This document shows, in pieces, positions 1 to 7,798 of a stretch of DNA of 52,612 nucleotides. The position numbers and the translations under genes are program-made. The notes below the pieces were generated by a model. It ran no database searches and was not told where the DNA came from. It saw nothing but the letters and a program-made list of their open reading frames with translations. How positions within the stretch are numbered: position 1 is the stretch's first letter; each line of letters begins with the position of its first letter. This DNA is from CAZITB01 sp964542055 (GTDB lineage Bacteria > Planctomycetota > Phycisphaerae > Sedimentisphaerales > CAMDDF01): positions 1 through 52,612 of the forward strand of contig CAZITB010000004.1 of the NCBI GenBank assembly GCA_964542055.1, in the 5' to 3' direction.

Positions 1-229
1 CTAAATTCTAAACAAATCAGAATTACCAAATTTTTAAATGCACGAAAAAGTTAGATACTTAATACACTGTTTTTGTTGTTGATAAAGGTCCGGAATATTA
101 TTATAATCAATAACGGTTTGTAAGGGGATTTGAAAGGCGAATCCCCCCAATGAAAAATTGATTAAGATCTTTGGAATTTCACAGCATGGGTGAAAAGAAA
201 AACATTTTCACCTATCCTTGATAACGTTT

Positions 230-263
230 AAAAAAACACCCTTCTCAAAAGCAGAGAAGGGTG
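230..263 (-). terminator. Probable minus-strand intrinsic terminator
   Basis: A perfect 10-bp stem (237-246 with 254-263, 7-nt loop) is preceded on the plus strand by seven A residues at 230-236. Read on the minus strand this is a GC-rich hairpin followed by a U-run. No minus-strand gene is visible to its right, so it may end a short leftward RNA or be a relic. Confidence 0.5.
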
Positions 264-363
264 CCACCCATTTTCTAAATTTTTTAAAAGAGCCCACCCG
301 TCGCTTGGGCAACACGGCTTTTTCCATAGGATGACACTGATTTTTTGAAAAAGTAAACTGATT

Positions 364-460
364 TCTATCTCATCGCTGCCGCGATTGAGCTTTTATGATT
401 CGGCGGGTCCCGCTGCACGGCTCTCGTGCAATTCCTATCTCATTGCTTGGGCGATTGGGG
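364..460. repeat. REP-like repeat, two tandem subcopies (related copy near 48267)
   Basis: Two tandem variants of a motif CTATCTCAT + small hairpin are present. The first (365-388) has ATCGC-TGCC-GCGAT and the second (434-457) a degenerate form. Between them lie GCGGG/CCCGC (403-413) and CACG/CGTG hairpins. A close match, CTATCACATCGCTTCCGCGATTGAGC, occurs at 48268-48293 with the same stem and a changed loop. This points to an interspersed structured repeat rather than chance. Confidence 0.5.
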
Positions 461-631
461 GGATTTGTTTTCTGGTTAAGGCGTTTGGTCAAATTGCGTG
501 GTTAAATCGGGGGCAAAAACGGCTGGATAAGATAAAAAATTAAGTTTTTTATCTGACTAAAAGTTAAAAATAAGCAAGTTTTTTCGCATTTTAAGGCATT
601 TAAGGGGTTTTTTTTGAAAAAAATCGAAAAA

Positions 632-675
632 AGTTATCGGCCCCTGTTAAGTTTTGGTTTTTAACTCCGATAACT
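632..675 (+). promoter_or_regulatory. Sigma-28 (FliA) promoter of flagellin 1, inside an inverted repeat
   Basis: TTAAGTTT (647-654), 11 bases, then TCCGATAA (666-673) closely matches the flagellar sigma-28 pattern TAAAGTTT-N11-GCCGATAA, about 60 bp before the flagellin start. The -10 box is one arm of a perfect 9-bp inverted repeat: AGTTATCGG at 632-640 and CCGATAACT at 667-675. The other arm contains a minus-strand copy of a -10 box (GCCGATAA). Confidence 0.75.
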
Positions 676-733
676 ACTTGTGAAATCAGGGAAACCTAAA
701 GGAATTAAAAAATCTTTGTAAGGAGACAAAAAT

Positions 734-1573
734 ATGTTAGCTATTCGAAACAACATTATGGCGGCGAACGCAGCGAGGCACCTGGGCACAAGTTATCATG
801 CCCTTGCCAAGTCTGTTGAAAGGCTGTCATCAGGTCTGCGTATCAACAGTGCCAAAGATGACGCTGCTGGTTTGGCAGTTCGTGAATTGATGCGAGCCGA
901 TATTGCAGTATTGCAGCAGGGCAGCAGAAACGCACAGGATGCGATCAGCATGCTACAAACCATGGAAGGTGCCCTGGCTGTTGTGGATGATGCACTTATA
1001 AGGATGAAAGAGCTTGCAGAACAGGCATCTACCGGATCTTACAGTAAAGAACAAAGAGAAATTATGGATGCTGAATTCCAGCAGATGGCTGATGAAGTTG
1101 ACCGTATCTCCCGATCTACAGAATTTAACAGTATAAAGATGCTCAACTCAGCAACCGGCAGTTTGACCATACATTTCGGTTCCAAAGATTCAGCAGGTGG
1201 TTTCACCGAGGGTGAAGGAACGATTGACGTAGCAATGGTTGATGTTACTAAAAGTGGATTGGGATTGTCAGATCTTAGTCTCAAAAATATTTCAAGCGCA
1301 ATAAGCGCTTTGGATTCAGTGGATACGGCGATTAAATTAAAAGATACAGCACGTGCGAGGTTTGGTTATTCTATGAACCGTCTTGAGAGTACATCTCAGG
1401 TTATCGGTATTCAGGCAGAAAACATGATGACTTCAGAATCACGAATATCGGACGTTGATGTGGCTACGGAAATGGCAAGTTTGACGAGAAACCAGGTACT
1501 TGCCCAGGCGGGTGTTTCAATGCTTTCTCAGGCAAATTCAATGCCTCAGATGGCCCTTAAATTGTTAGGCTAA
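734..1573 (+). CDS. fliC: Flagellin 1 (short, D0/D1 type)
   Basis: Structural subunit of the flagellar filament, exported by the flagellar type III system and carried by FliS. The 279 residues contain only the conserved ends: an N-terminal D0/D1 coiled region (residues 1 to about 140, with SSGLRINSAKDDAAGLAV and NAQDAISMLQTMEGAL) and a C-terminal D1/D0 region (about 205-279, ending NSMPQMALKLLG), joined by about 60 variable residues. There is no large D2/D3 domain, so the filament surface would be thin. The start is supported by AAGGAG 7 nt upstream and the MLAIRNNIMA beginning. The second flagellin at 2266 is nearly identical at both ends and differs mainly in the middle. Expression is probably sigma-28 driven. 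Confidence 0.97.
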   Translation: MLAIRNNIMAANAARHLGTSYHALAKSVERLSSGLRINSAKDDAAGLAVRELMRADIAVLQQGSRNAQDAISMLQTMEGALAVVDDALIRMKELAEQASTGSYSKEQREIMDAEFQQMADEVDRISRSTEFNSIKMLNSATGSLTIHFGSKDSAGGFTEGEGTIDVAMVDVTKSGLGLSDLSLKNISSAISALDSVDTAIKLKDTARARFGYSMNRLESTSQVIGIQAENMMTSESRISDVDVATEMASLTRNQVLAQAGVSMLSQANSMPQMALKLLG

Positions 1574-1597
1574 CATATATTGTATATATATGTATAT

Positions 1598-1626
1598 GGG
1601 TGGTACTAGATACCACCCTTTTTTTT
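1598..1626 (+). terminator. Intrinsic terminator between flagellin 1 and fliS 1
   Basis: GGGTGGTA-CTAGA-TACCACCC (1598-1618), an 8-bp perfect stem, is followed by eight T residues. It sits between flagellin and its chaperone, so it probably acts as an attenuator that lets much more flagellin than fliS mRNA accumulate. Confidence 0.9.
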
Positions 1627-1643
1627 AGATATGAGGTGTTAAA

Positions 1644-2003
1644 ATGCAGCAATTTGGAAAATATGTTGAAACTTCTCTTGAGACATTGGATAAAGGTCAG
1701 ATAGTCGTTAAATTATATGAAGGTGCGATACGTTTTCTAAATAAAGCAATTTTTTCTATCGCGGAAAATGATTTCAAGTCAAAAGGGGATAATATTGCCA
1801 GGGCCATTGCGATTATAAATGAGCTGAACTGGTCTTTAGATATGGAAGCAAGTACAGAAATATCTACAAATTTACGTGATTTGTACAATTTTTTCGTTCG
1901 TCATCTTAATGATGCCAGTATTCAATGTGATATAAAGAAGATTGAGCAAGTGATTTTCTGTCTGGAAGAGCTGCATGGTGGATGGCGGAAAATTGCTTGT
2001 TAA
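1644..2003 (+). CDS. fliS: Flagellar export chaperone FliS (copy 1)
   Basis: FliS binds the C-terminal D0 helix of flagellin in the cytoplasm, prevents early polymerisation and hands it to the export gate. This is a 119-residue all-helical protein, the usual FliS length, with the YVETSLETLDKGQIVVKLYEGAIRFLNKA opening helix split over residues 7-35 and the final WRKIA. It begins 70 bp after flagellin 1, beyond a terminator, with AGGTG as ribosome binding site. It is clearly paralogous to the FliS at 3186 but well diverged from it, more so than the two flagellins are from each other. This suggests each chaperone may be matched to its own flagellin. Confidence 0.93.
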   Translation: MQQFGKYVETSLETLDKGQIVVKLYEGAIRFLNKAIFSIAENDFKSKGDNIARAIAIINELNWSLDMEASTEISTNLRDLYNFFVRHLNDASIQCDIKKIEQVIFCLEELHGGWRKIAC

Positions 2004-2129
2004 TGGGTTTTTTTTAAAAAAGCAAAATTATTTTTAAAATTTTTTTTTCACATTTTTTCATTTAACAATCGCAATCAAATGTATTATAGGAACAAGCGAT
2101 TTTCTGTTAATTTAGGTAATATGGGGGTA

Positions 2130-2156
2130 TTAAGAAATTAAAAAACACATCGATAA
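2130..2156 (+). promoter_or_regulatory. Probable sigma-28 promoter of flagellin 2
   Basis: TTAAGAAA (2130-2137), 11 bases, then ATCGATAA (2149-2156): the same N11 spacing and a similar -35 as the promoter of flagellin 1, but weaker in the -10 box. It lies about 110 bp before the flagellin 2 start, implying a longer leader. Confidence 0.55.
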
Positions 2157-2265
2157 TGACTCTGTAAAAGAAGTTTAGTGGTTTAAAAAATTAAAAACCA
2201 AAAATGTTTAGTCCTGACAGGGGCAACATAAAATTATTAAAGCTTTATTTTTAGGAGTCTGAAAA

Positions 2266-3105
2266 ATGTTAACAATTAAAAACAATGTTATGGCTTCAAA
2301 TGCTGCCAGGCACCTTGGTACCAGCTATAGTGCTCTTGCTACATCAGTAGAGAGACTTTCATCTGGTCTGAGAATCAACAGTGCTAAAGACGATGCTGCT
2401 GGTTTGGCAGTACGTGAATTGATGCGTGCTGATATTGCTGTACTGCAACAGGGCAGCAGAAATGCCCAGGATGCAATCAGTATGCTCCAGACCATGGAAG
2501 GTGCTTTGGGCGTAATTGACGATGCACTTATCAGAATGAAAGAGCTTGCAGAACAGGCAGCTACCGGTTCTTACAGTTCTGACCAGCGTGGTATTATGGA
2601 TGCAGAATTCAAGCAGATGGCTGACGAAATCGAACGTATCGCGGTTTCAACCGAATTTAACAGCACAAAGATGCTTAACAGCGCATCAGGGTCAACCACA
2701 ATCCATTTCGGTTCTAAAGACTCAGCAGGCGGTTTTACAGCTGGTGAAGGTACAATCGACATCGCTTCAGTTGATGTTACAAAAGCAGGTCTTGGAATTG
2801 ATACATTAAGCATCGACACAGCAACAAGTGCAGTTGCCGCATTAAGTGCAGTTGATTCAGCAATTAAGGCTAAAGATACCGCCCGTGCAAGATTCGGTTA
2901 TTCAATGAACCGTTTGGAGAGCACAGCTGAAGTTATTTCAAATCAGACAGAAAACATGATCGCTTCTGAGTCACGTGTATCAGACGTTGATGTTGCTTCT
3001 GAAATGGCTAAACTTACCAGGAACCAGGTGCTTGCTCAGGCCGGTGTTTCTATGCTTTCTCAGGCTAATTCAATGCCTCAGATGGCTTTGAACCTTCTCA
3101 GATAA
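2266..3105 (+). CDS. fliC: Flagellin 2 (short, D0/D1 type)
   Basis: A second flagellar filament subunit, also 279 residues. The D0/D1 segments are almost identical to flagellin 1 (SSGLRINSAKDDAAGLAV, ARFGYSMNRLES, NSMPQMALNLLR). Differences concentrate at about residues 140-215, the surface-exposed hinge. The start has AGGAG 8 nt upstream. The tandem flagellin-fliS-flagellin-fliS order shows duplication of a two-gene unit. Either one filament is built from two subunits or the two copies are expressed under different conditions. Confidence 0.97.
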   Translation: MLTIKNNVMASNAARHLGTSYSALATSVERLSSGLRINSAKDDAAGLAVRELMRADIAVLQQGSRNAQDAISMLQTMEGALGVIDDALIRMKELAEQAATGSYSSDQRGIMDAEFKQMADEIERIAVSTEFNSTKMLNSASGSTTIHFGSKDSAGGFTAGEGTIDIASVDVTKAGLGIDTLSIDTATSAVAALSAVDSAIKAKDTARARFGYSMNRLESTAEVISNQTENMIASESRVSDVDVASEMAKLTRNQVLAQAGVSMLSQANSMPQMALNLLR

Positions 3106-3124
3106 TTATATGAGTAAATATACT

Positions 3125-3165
3125 GCGGTGGTTGGGCTAAACTGGCTTAGCCACCGCTTTTTTTT
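3125..3165 (+). terminator. Intrinsic terminator between flagellin 2 and fliS 2
   Basis: An outer stem GCGGTG/CACCGC (3125-3130 with 3152-3157), a bulge, and an inner stem GGCTAA/TTAGCC are followed by eight T residues. Its position is the same as the terminator after flagellin 1, but the sequence is unrelated. The architecture seems to be kept by selection. Confidence 0.88.
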
Positions 3166-3185
3166 GAAAACTTGAGGGTTTGTAA

Positions 3186-3542
3186 ATGAACGGAATCGGA
3201 AAATATCAGGAAACCGCGGTTTTGACCCAAGATAGAGGTAAAATTGTGGTGATGCTCTATGATGGAGCCATTAAGTTTTTGAACCTGGCGATAGTTGCGA
3301 TCGAGCAGAAAAACTGGCAGGCGAAATCAGAATATATAAATAAGGCCACGAATATCATTGTAGAGCTCAATACTGTTTTAGATATGGAGCATGGCGGTGA
3401 AATTGCAGAGAATCTGAGGAAGATTTATAATTTTACATTGGCACACCTTGGCCGGGCGGGAGCCCAGAGCGATATTTTAATGATCAGAGAAGTGATCAAA
3501 ATACTTGAAGAGCTAAATCAGGGCTGGAAAGCTATAGCCTGA
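3186..3542 (+). CDS. fliS: Flagellar export chaperone FliS (copy 2)
   Basis: 118-residue FliS paralogue with the expected helical pattern: KYQETAVLTQDRGKIVVMLY opening, the LYDGAIKFLNLA helix, and a C-terminal EELNQGWKAIA. The start has GAGGG upstream. The 3' end overlaps the convergent folP gene by 11 bp, which leaves no room for a separate terminator. It is presumed to serve flagellin 2. Because the two chaperones differ more than their clients, specificity could lie in the flagellin hinge or simply reflect drift. Confidence 0.93.
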   Translation: MNGIGKYQETAVLTQDRGKIVVMLYDGAIKFLNLAIVAIEQKNWQAKSEYINKATNIIVELNTVLDMEHGGEIAENLRKIYNFTLAHLGRAGAQSDILMIREVIKILEELNQGWKAIA

Positions 3543-4371
3543 TAGAGTTTATCACTTTTATGATGTCGGTGTTTTGGGCGATGTCGTGTACTCTTACGAT
3601 GTCTATATCTTTTGATGCAGCATAGGCGGTTGTGGCAAGAGTTGCTGATAGTCTGTCATTGGGGGTGTTTTTTTCTGTTATTTTGCCGAGGAAACCTTTG
3701 CGGCTGGTGCCTAGCAGTACTCTGTAGCCGGTAGTAGTGAAGGTGTCGAGATTTTTGAGCAGTTCTATGTTGTGCTGAAATGTTTTTCCAAAGCCGATTC
3801 CGGGGTCTATGATGATCATATTTTTGTCGATTCCGGCATTTTGGCATTTGCGGGCGCGTTCGAGAAGGAAAGATTTGACCTCGGCAGTTACGTTTTCGTA
3901 GTGGGGGTTTTGCTGCATTGTCTGGGGGGTTCCCTGCATGTGCATCAGGATTACGGGGACGTTCTTTTCGACTGCCAAGGCTGTCATGTTGTTATTTTCG
4001 CAGGCGGTGATGTCATTGATGATCGATGCTCCGGCATCTATCGCGGCCCGGGCGACGCGGGGGTCATAGGTGTCTATGCTGATGGGGATTTTCAGTGATT
4101 GGGATAGTTTTTTGATAATGGGCAAAACGCGTTTTATCTGCTGGTCGGGTGGTACGGGCAGGCTGGCGGGTCTTGATGATTCGGGGCCGATGTCGATGAT
4201 GGCAGCACCATCGGATTGCATCTGGAGGGCGTGCTGGATGGCTTTTTCGGGGTCGATGAATTTTCCGCCGTCGCTGAATGAATCAGGGGTGACGTTTAGT
4301 ATCCCCATTAACAGGGGTTTATTGATGAAATCGAGCTCTCCGGCTGGCCATTTTAAATTGTTACTGTTCAT
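3532..4371 (-). CDS. folP: Dihydropteroate synthase
   Basis: Condenses 6-hydroxymethyl-7,8-dihydropterin pyrophosphate with p-aminobenzoate in folate synthesis (cytoplasm). Family signatures are complete: LMGILNVTPDSFSDGG near the start (pyrophosphate and pterin site), IDIGPESSRP, SIDTYDPRVA and IINDITA of the TIM barrel, DPGIGFGKT, and LLGTSRKGFLG near residue 220. About 280 residues is the usual length. Two ATG codons are possible (4386 and 4371). I prefer 4371, which has a weak TGGA before it and overlaps the upstream stop by only 11 bp. It is the last gene of a minus-strand run with the exported protein, pdxB and photolyase. Confidence 0.93.
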   Translation of the reverse strand: MNSNNLKWPAGELDFINKPLLMGILNVTPDSFSDGGKFIDPEKAIQHALQMQSDGAAIIDIGPESSRPASLPVPPDQQIKRVLPIIKKLSQSLKIPISIDTYDPRVARAAIDAGASIINDITACENNNMTALAVEKNVPVILMHMQGTPQTMQQNPHYENVTAEVKSFLLERARKCQNAGIDKNMIIIDPGIGFGKTFQHNIELLKNLDTFTTTGYRVLLGTSRKGFLGKITEKNTPNDRLSATLATTAYAASKDIDIVRVHDIAQNTDIIKVINSIRL

Positions 4372-5014
4372 TTTCCAGCGATGCATTCATTATTAAAAAC
4401 AAAGTTTCATCTTTGCTGCCGGTAACAGCGACTATTTTGGATTTGTTGGGGGTTAAAGTGACATCCTGTTCCAGTTCCAAAGTTGATTCGTTAATGACAT
4501 CTATATCTTCTAATTGTTTACTTAGTTTAGTTGTATAGCCATATATGCCCATGTAGGTCAAATGGAAAGTTACAATCTGCTGGTTTAGATTGATATTAGA
4601 AATAACCATATTTACGCTGCTTTGTACCCATTGGTAATCGGTAAGTGTGTAGGGTTGGACATCTCTACCGGTCACCTGTTTTTCGAGCGGCATGTTGGTT
4701 CGGTCTTTATATCTGTATTTAACGGGATCACGGTCAAAGGCGATTGACTTTGTAGTTGCCACAATTTGGGCCTGGTTGGGTTCGGCCAGAAGAGATGTCA
4801 GTTTTAGTATTGTCATTTTTTCGATAGATTCGAGAGAGGGTTTATTTTCGTAGAGAGCATCGTTGGAGACTCTTACCAGGAAACTTTTGATAACGATCGG
4901 TTCGGTTAGCTGGGCCGTCGCAGGGGATTTTAATTCGGTTTGATCCTGGCAATTTGCCATATTGACAAAGCATACAGTTACAATAACTGCCAAAGTTATA
5001 CTGTACTTTTTCAT
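4361..5014 (-). CDS. Exported hypothetical protein
   Basis: I do not recognise this 217-residue protein. It starts at 5014 because AAGGAG lies just upstream and the first residues form a signal peptide (MKKYSITLAVIVTVCFVNMANC, cleavage near residue 22, possibly at the NCQ cysteine). The mature part is mostly predicted strand, with repeated alternating hydrophobic segments and a final VAVTGSKDETLFLIMNASL that resembles the end of a secretin-like or pilus-accessory domain, though I cannot show this. It lies between pdxB and folP. The folP start overlaps its stop, so it is probably co-transcribed with folP. Confidence 0.7.
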   Translation of the reverse strand: MKKYSITLAVIVTVCFVNMANCQDQTELKSPATAQLTEPIVIKSFLVRVSNDALYENKPSLESIEKMTILKLTSLLAEPNQAQIVATTKSIAFDRDPVKYRYKDRTNMPLEKQVTGRDVQPYTLTDYQWVQSSVNMVISNINLNQQIVTFHLTYMGIYGYTTKLSKQLEDIDVINESTLELEQDVTLTPNKSKIVAVTGSKDETLFLIMNASLENEQ

Positions 5015-5093
5015 TTTTGTCTCCTTTTGAGATAGAGTTATCACATATATAGACGCATTATAATAGGAAAACGTTACAATAATATAAAAAAAA

Positions 5094-6236
5094 TTATTCG
5101 ATCTGGAATCCGAGTTTCGCAAATGTCTCTGCCAGGTCGCCATGAGCACCGGTTATGGCCGTATTTTGAAATTCTCTGCGAACGGGATATGTTTTTCGCA
5201 GCTTGTCGAAATATTGGCCTCTTTCATGGACTGGTGTATCGATTATGCCGCGGCAGCGGTGGTCGTCGGCCTCTATATCGTAAATGCGTTTGACAGTTTG
5301 GTAAATTTTTTGCTGGTCATCGCCCTGGGCTTCTACGTGGATTGTCGGAACGACCGGAGCGGGCAGGAAATCTTCGGTTTTGCTTTTTATCGGCAGGCCC
5401 AGATGCTCGCACATGGCCTGGTAGATCATGACCATTCCTTTGATTTTGCCGTCGTAGGAGTAGCCAGCGATGTGAGGGGTGGCGATGTCGGTCATTTTTA
5501 AAAGTTCCACGTCGATATCGGGTTCATCTTCCCAGACGTCGAGGACCAGCGATGAGATTGCGCGGCTGTTTACCGCTGATTTGATCGCGGAGGTTTGATG
5601 GACGCCGCCGCGTGAGGAATTCAGAAAGATACAGCCGGGGCGAATGTTTTTGAAAAATTGGTCATCGCATAGATGGTATGTGGCATGGGGGCCGGTTTTT
5701 GTCAGCGGTGTGTGCATTGTTATGATGTCGCAGTCGTAGATTTCTTCGATGGGGCGGTACCGCTGGGTGTTGCCGGTTTGCTCTTGAAGGGGGGGATCGT
5801 TTAGGACGGGGGTCATTCCGAGGGCTAGAGCTTTTTTTTCGACGCGCGAGCCGACGTTTCCGACTCCGACGATTCCGATGGTTTTGCCTTTGAGGATGAT
5901 GTTTTTGCGATGTGCGATTGTCAAAAGGGCGGCGGTGATGTATTCGGCAACGGAAGTGGCATTTGAGCCGGGGGCGGAGGCGAAACCGATGTTTTTGTCC
6001 TTGAGGTAGTCTATGTCTATGTGATCGGTGCCGATGGTTGCGGTGCCGACGAATTTTATGGAGGAACCGTCGAGAAGTTTGGCGTTTACCTTGGTTATGG
6101 ACCGGACCAGCAGGGCGTCGGCGTCTTTGACCATGCGAGGGGTTATGGCTCGGCCGGCTATGAGTTCGATATCGTCAGTTATTGTTTTGCATGCCTTTTC
6201 GATGAAAGGTATGTTCTCGTCAGCTATTATTTTCAT
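5094..6236 (-). CDS. pdxB: 4-phosphoerythronate dehydrogenase (PdxB)
   Basis: NAD-dependent oxidation of 4-phospho-D-erythronate, the second step of the DXP-dependent pyridoxal phosphate pathway. The 380-residue protein has the 2-hydroxyacid dehydrogenase layout: a substrate domain with FVGTATIGTDHID (63-75), Rossmann motif G-V-G-N-V-G at 124-129, NSSRGG with the catalytic Arg, and the ATPHIAGYSYDGK His motif. A C-terminal PdxB dimerisation domain (about 290-380) separates it from generic D-2-hydroxyacid dehydrogenases. The ATG at 6236 has AAGGA upstream inside the photolyase 3' end. The 17-bp overlap implies translational coupling to the photolyase gene. Confidence 0.9.
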   Translation of the reverse strand: MKIIADENIPFIEKACKTITDDIELIAGRAITPRMVKDADALLVRSITKVNAKLLDGSSIKFVGTATIGTDHIDIDYLKDKNIGFASAPGSNATSVAEYITAALLTIAHRKNIILKGKTIGIVGVGNVGSRVEKKALALGMTPVLNDPPLQEQTGNTQRYRPIEEIYDCDIITMHTPLTKTGPHATYHLCDDQFFKNIRPGCIFLNSSRGGVHQTSAIKSAVNSRAISSLVLDVWEDEPDIDVELLKMTDIATPHIAGYSYDGKIKGMVMIYQAMCEHLGLPIKSKTEDFLPAPVVPTIHVEAQGDDQQKIYQTVKRIYDIEADDHRCRGIIDTPVHERGQYFDKLRKTYPVRREFQNTAITGAHGDLAETFAKLGFQIE

Positions 6237-7587
6237 GATTTTCCTTTAGTACACTAATGTTGGATAAATATTTTTCCATGTCGAATTTTCTTTTTAGGCC
6301 TGCCTGGTTCATGTAGCGTGTTTGTCCGAAGATGGGGCGTTCTTTCCATGGTCGGTCGTGGTTGCCGAAGCACCATGCGATACCGGCGAAGCTGTTTGGG
6401 TCGCGTCCGTCCAGTTCGTACTTGTTGTTTAGTTCGAGCATGAATCGAAAGGCAGTTTCGGGGGTATTTGTCCATTCGATGATTTTTTTGCCCCAGTACA
6501 TTCGCATGTATCCGTGCATCTTGCCGGTGATGACCATCTGCTTCTGGGCTGCGTTCCAGTACTGGTCGTAAGTCTGGGCGTTTTCGAGTTGTTTATAAGT
6601 ATATATTTGGGGGCGGTCGTCATTTTTGTGCTTTTGCAGGGTTGTCTTGCTCCAGGGGGGTAAACAGGGGTACTTGTCGTAATTTTCGGTGAAGTGGGTG
6701 AAATTCATGGACAGTTCACGCCTGACTATCAGCTCTTCAAGATAGACGTCGTCGGCTTTTTGTTTGGCCTGTTTGACCTGCAAGGCGATTTCGATCGGGG
6801 AAATCTGGCCGAAGTGGAGATAGGGGCTCATGTCGGATTGTCCGTCCAGGCTTGGGTCGTTGCGGTCTTTATCGTAAGATTTCAGTTTTTTGTTGATGAA
6901 TTCTTTGAGCAGGTTTTGGGCTGCTTTTGTGCCGGGGGTGAAGTTGGTTGGTTTGACGGTTTTGTCGATATTGAGTTTATCTAGTATTTTATCGATCTGG
7001 CTGAGATCGAGGGTGTCGAAGGGCATTTTTGTTGAATCTTTTTTGGGCTCGGTTTCCTGCAGGGGTTTGAGATACTTTTCCAGGTTTTTATTTATTTTGG
7101 GCCTGATGGTTCGGGCGGCATATTCGCGTTTGTTTGATACGATTTCGACCGGAACGACTACATCGGATTCTACCTGTATTAGCGGGCAATCGATCTTGCT
7201 TGCGGCTTTTTGGCGCCAGAGACGCTGGATGTTCAAGTAGCCCATGTCGGTTATTGCCAATGATGCGTTTTTGGCTAGCCTGGCGGCGCCTTTGGCGGGA
7301 TCGGTTAATTGTATGATGAATTTTATTTTCCGTTTTTTGAGTTCGTCTGCCACTTGTGCCAGTCCTTTGAGCATGAAATCGTAATGGCGAAGATTGGCTT
7401 GGGGGAAATCGGGTGTGAGGGCGAAGAAAACGATTAGATTTTTGTCGAGTTCGTTGGCTTTTGATATGGCAAATTCGAGCGCATGATTGAACTTTGTCCG
7501 CTGAGAAGCCTGCATCCAGTACAGAACGTAATCGCGGTCCCTGGGAGGACTTTCATTTAGATATCTGATTCTTTCGGGTTCGACCAT
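6220..7587 (-). CDS. phr: Class II CPD photolyase
   Basis: Light-dependent, FAD-containing repair of cyclobutane pyrimidine dimers. The 455-residue protein has an N-terminal photolyase alpha/beta domain (DYVLYWMQASQRTKFNHAL at the start) and a C-terminal helical FAD-binding domain with class II hallmarks: FGQISP, the RRELSMNFTHF segment, KMHGYMRMYWGKKI, and DGRDPNSFAGIAWCFGNHDRPW. The class II MYWGKKI and WxFGxHDR motifs differ from the class I ones. It starts at the ATG just left of a repeat element (7591-7757), which may separate it from the glycogen genes. A photolyase implies exposure to light at least part of the time. Confidence 0.94.
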   Translation of the reverse strand: MVEPERIRYLNESPPRDRDYVLYWMQASQRTKFNHALEFAISKANELDKNLIVFFALTPDFPQANLRHYDFMLKGLAQVADELKKRKIKFIIQLTDPAKGAARLAKNASLAITDMGYLNIQRLWRQKAASKIDCPLIQVESDVVVPVEIVSNKREYAARTIRPKINKNLEKYLKPLQETEPKKDSTKMPFDTLDLSQIDKILDKLNIDKTVKPTNFTPGTKAAQNLLKEFINKKLKSYDKDRNDPSLDGQSDMSPYLHFGQISPIEIALQVKQAKQKADDVYLEELIVRRELSMNFTHFTENYDKYPCLPPWSKTTLQKHKNDDRPQIYTYKQLENAQTYDQYWNAAQKQMVITGKMHGYMRMYWGKKIIEWTNTPETAFRFMLELNNKYELDGRDPNSFAGIAWCFGNHDRPWKERPIFGQTRYMNQAGLKRKFDMEKYLSNISVLKENHENNS

Positions 7588-7590
7588 AGG

Positions 7591-7760
7591 TTAAGGGTAC
7601 CTCTAAAAATTCATTTTGGCGGACAAACAAATCTTTTTACTTCTGGTCTGCGTCAGACAAAAGCCGCCTTATCTTCAAATAAGGCTGATTTGTCTTCCTT
7701 GTCAGAAGGCAAAAATCTTTTGCTTGCCGCACAAAAGCAATTATTAGAACTACCCTAAAG
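7591..7760. mobile_element. MITE-like element, long form
   Basis: The left end TTAAGGGTACCTCTAAAAAT and right end GCAATTATTAGAACTACCCT match the ends of a 49-bp element at 17097-17145; there, TTAAGGGTA and TACCCTTAA form a perfect terminal inverted repeat. The interior carries several hairpins: GTCTG/CAGAC (7646-7658), GCCTTAT/ATAAGGC (7666-7685) and CCTT/AAGG. There is no coding capacity. It fills the gap between the debranching enzyme and photolyase genes, and could be a non-autonomous mobile element or a structured repeat. Confidence 0.55.
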
Positions 7761-7798
7761 AATAAAGGTTTTGTAGAAATATTCAATCCAAAAATCGC

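Larger units (their letters stand above)
1..646. other. Non-coding leader region upstream of flagellin locus
   Basis: No convincing gene is seen in this stretch. It holds several hairpins: an 8-bp stem GGTGAAAA/TTTTCACC at 189-212, a 10-bp stem CACCCTTCTC/GAGAAGGGTG at 237-263, a short GCCCA/TGGGC stem at 292-310, a REP-like repeat at 364-460, and an AT-rich 9-bp stem at 531-553 (GATAAAAAA/TTTTTTATC). It looks like an intergenic region that has collected terminators and repeats ahead of the flagellin promoter. Confidence 0.6.

Noticed and set aside
2546..2809. An 87-codon plus-strand frame inside flagellin 2
   Set aside because: It lies wholly within a clear flagellin gene in another frame. 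Similar frames inside other genes were treated the same way.
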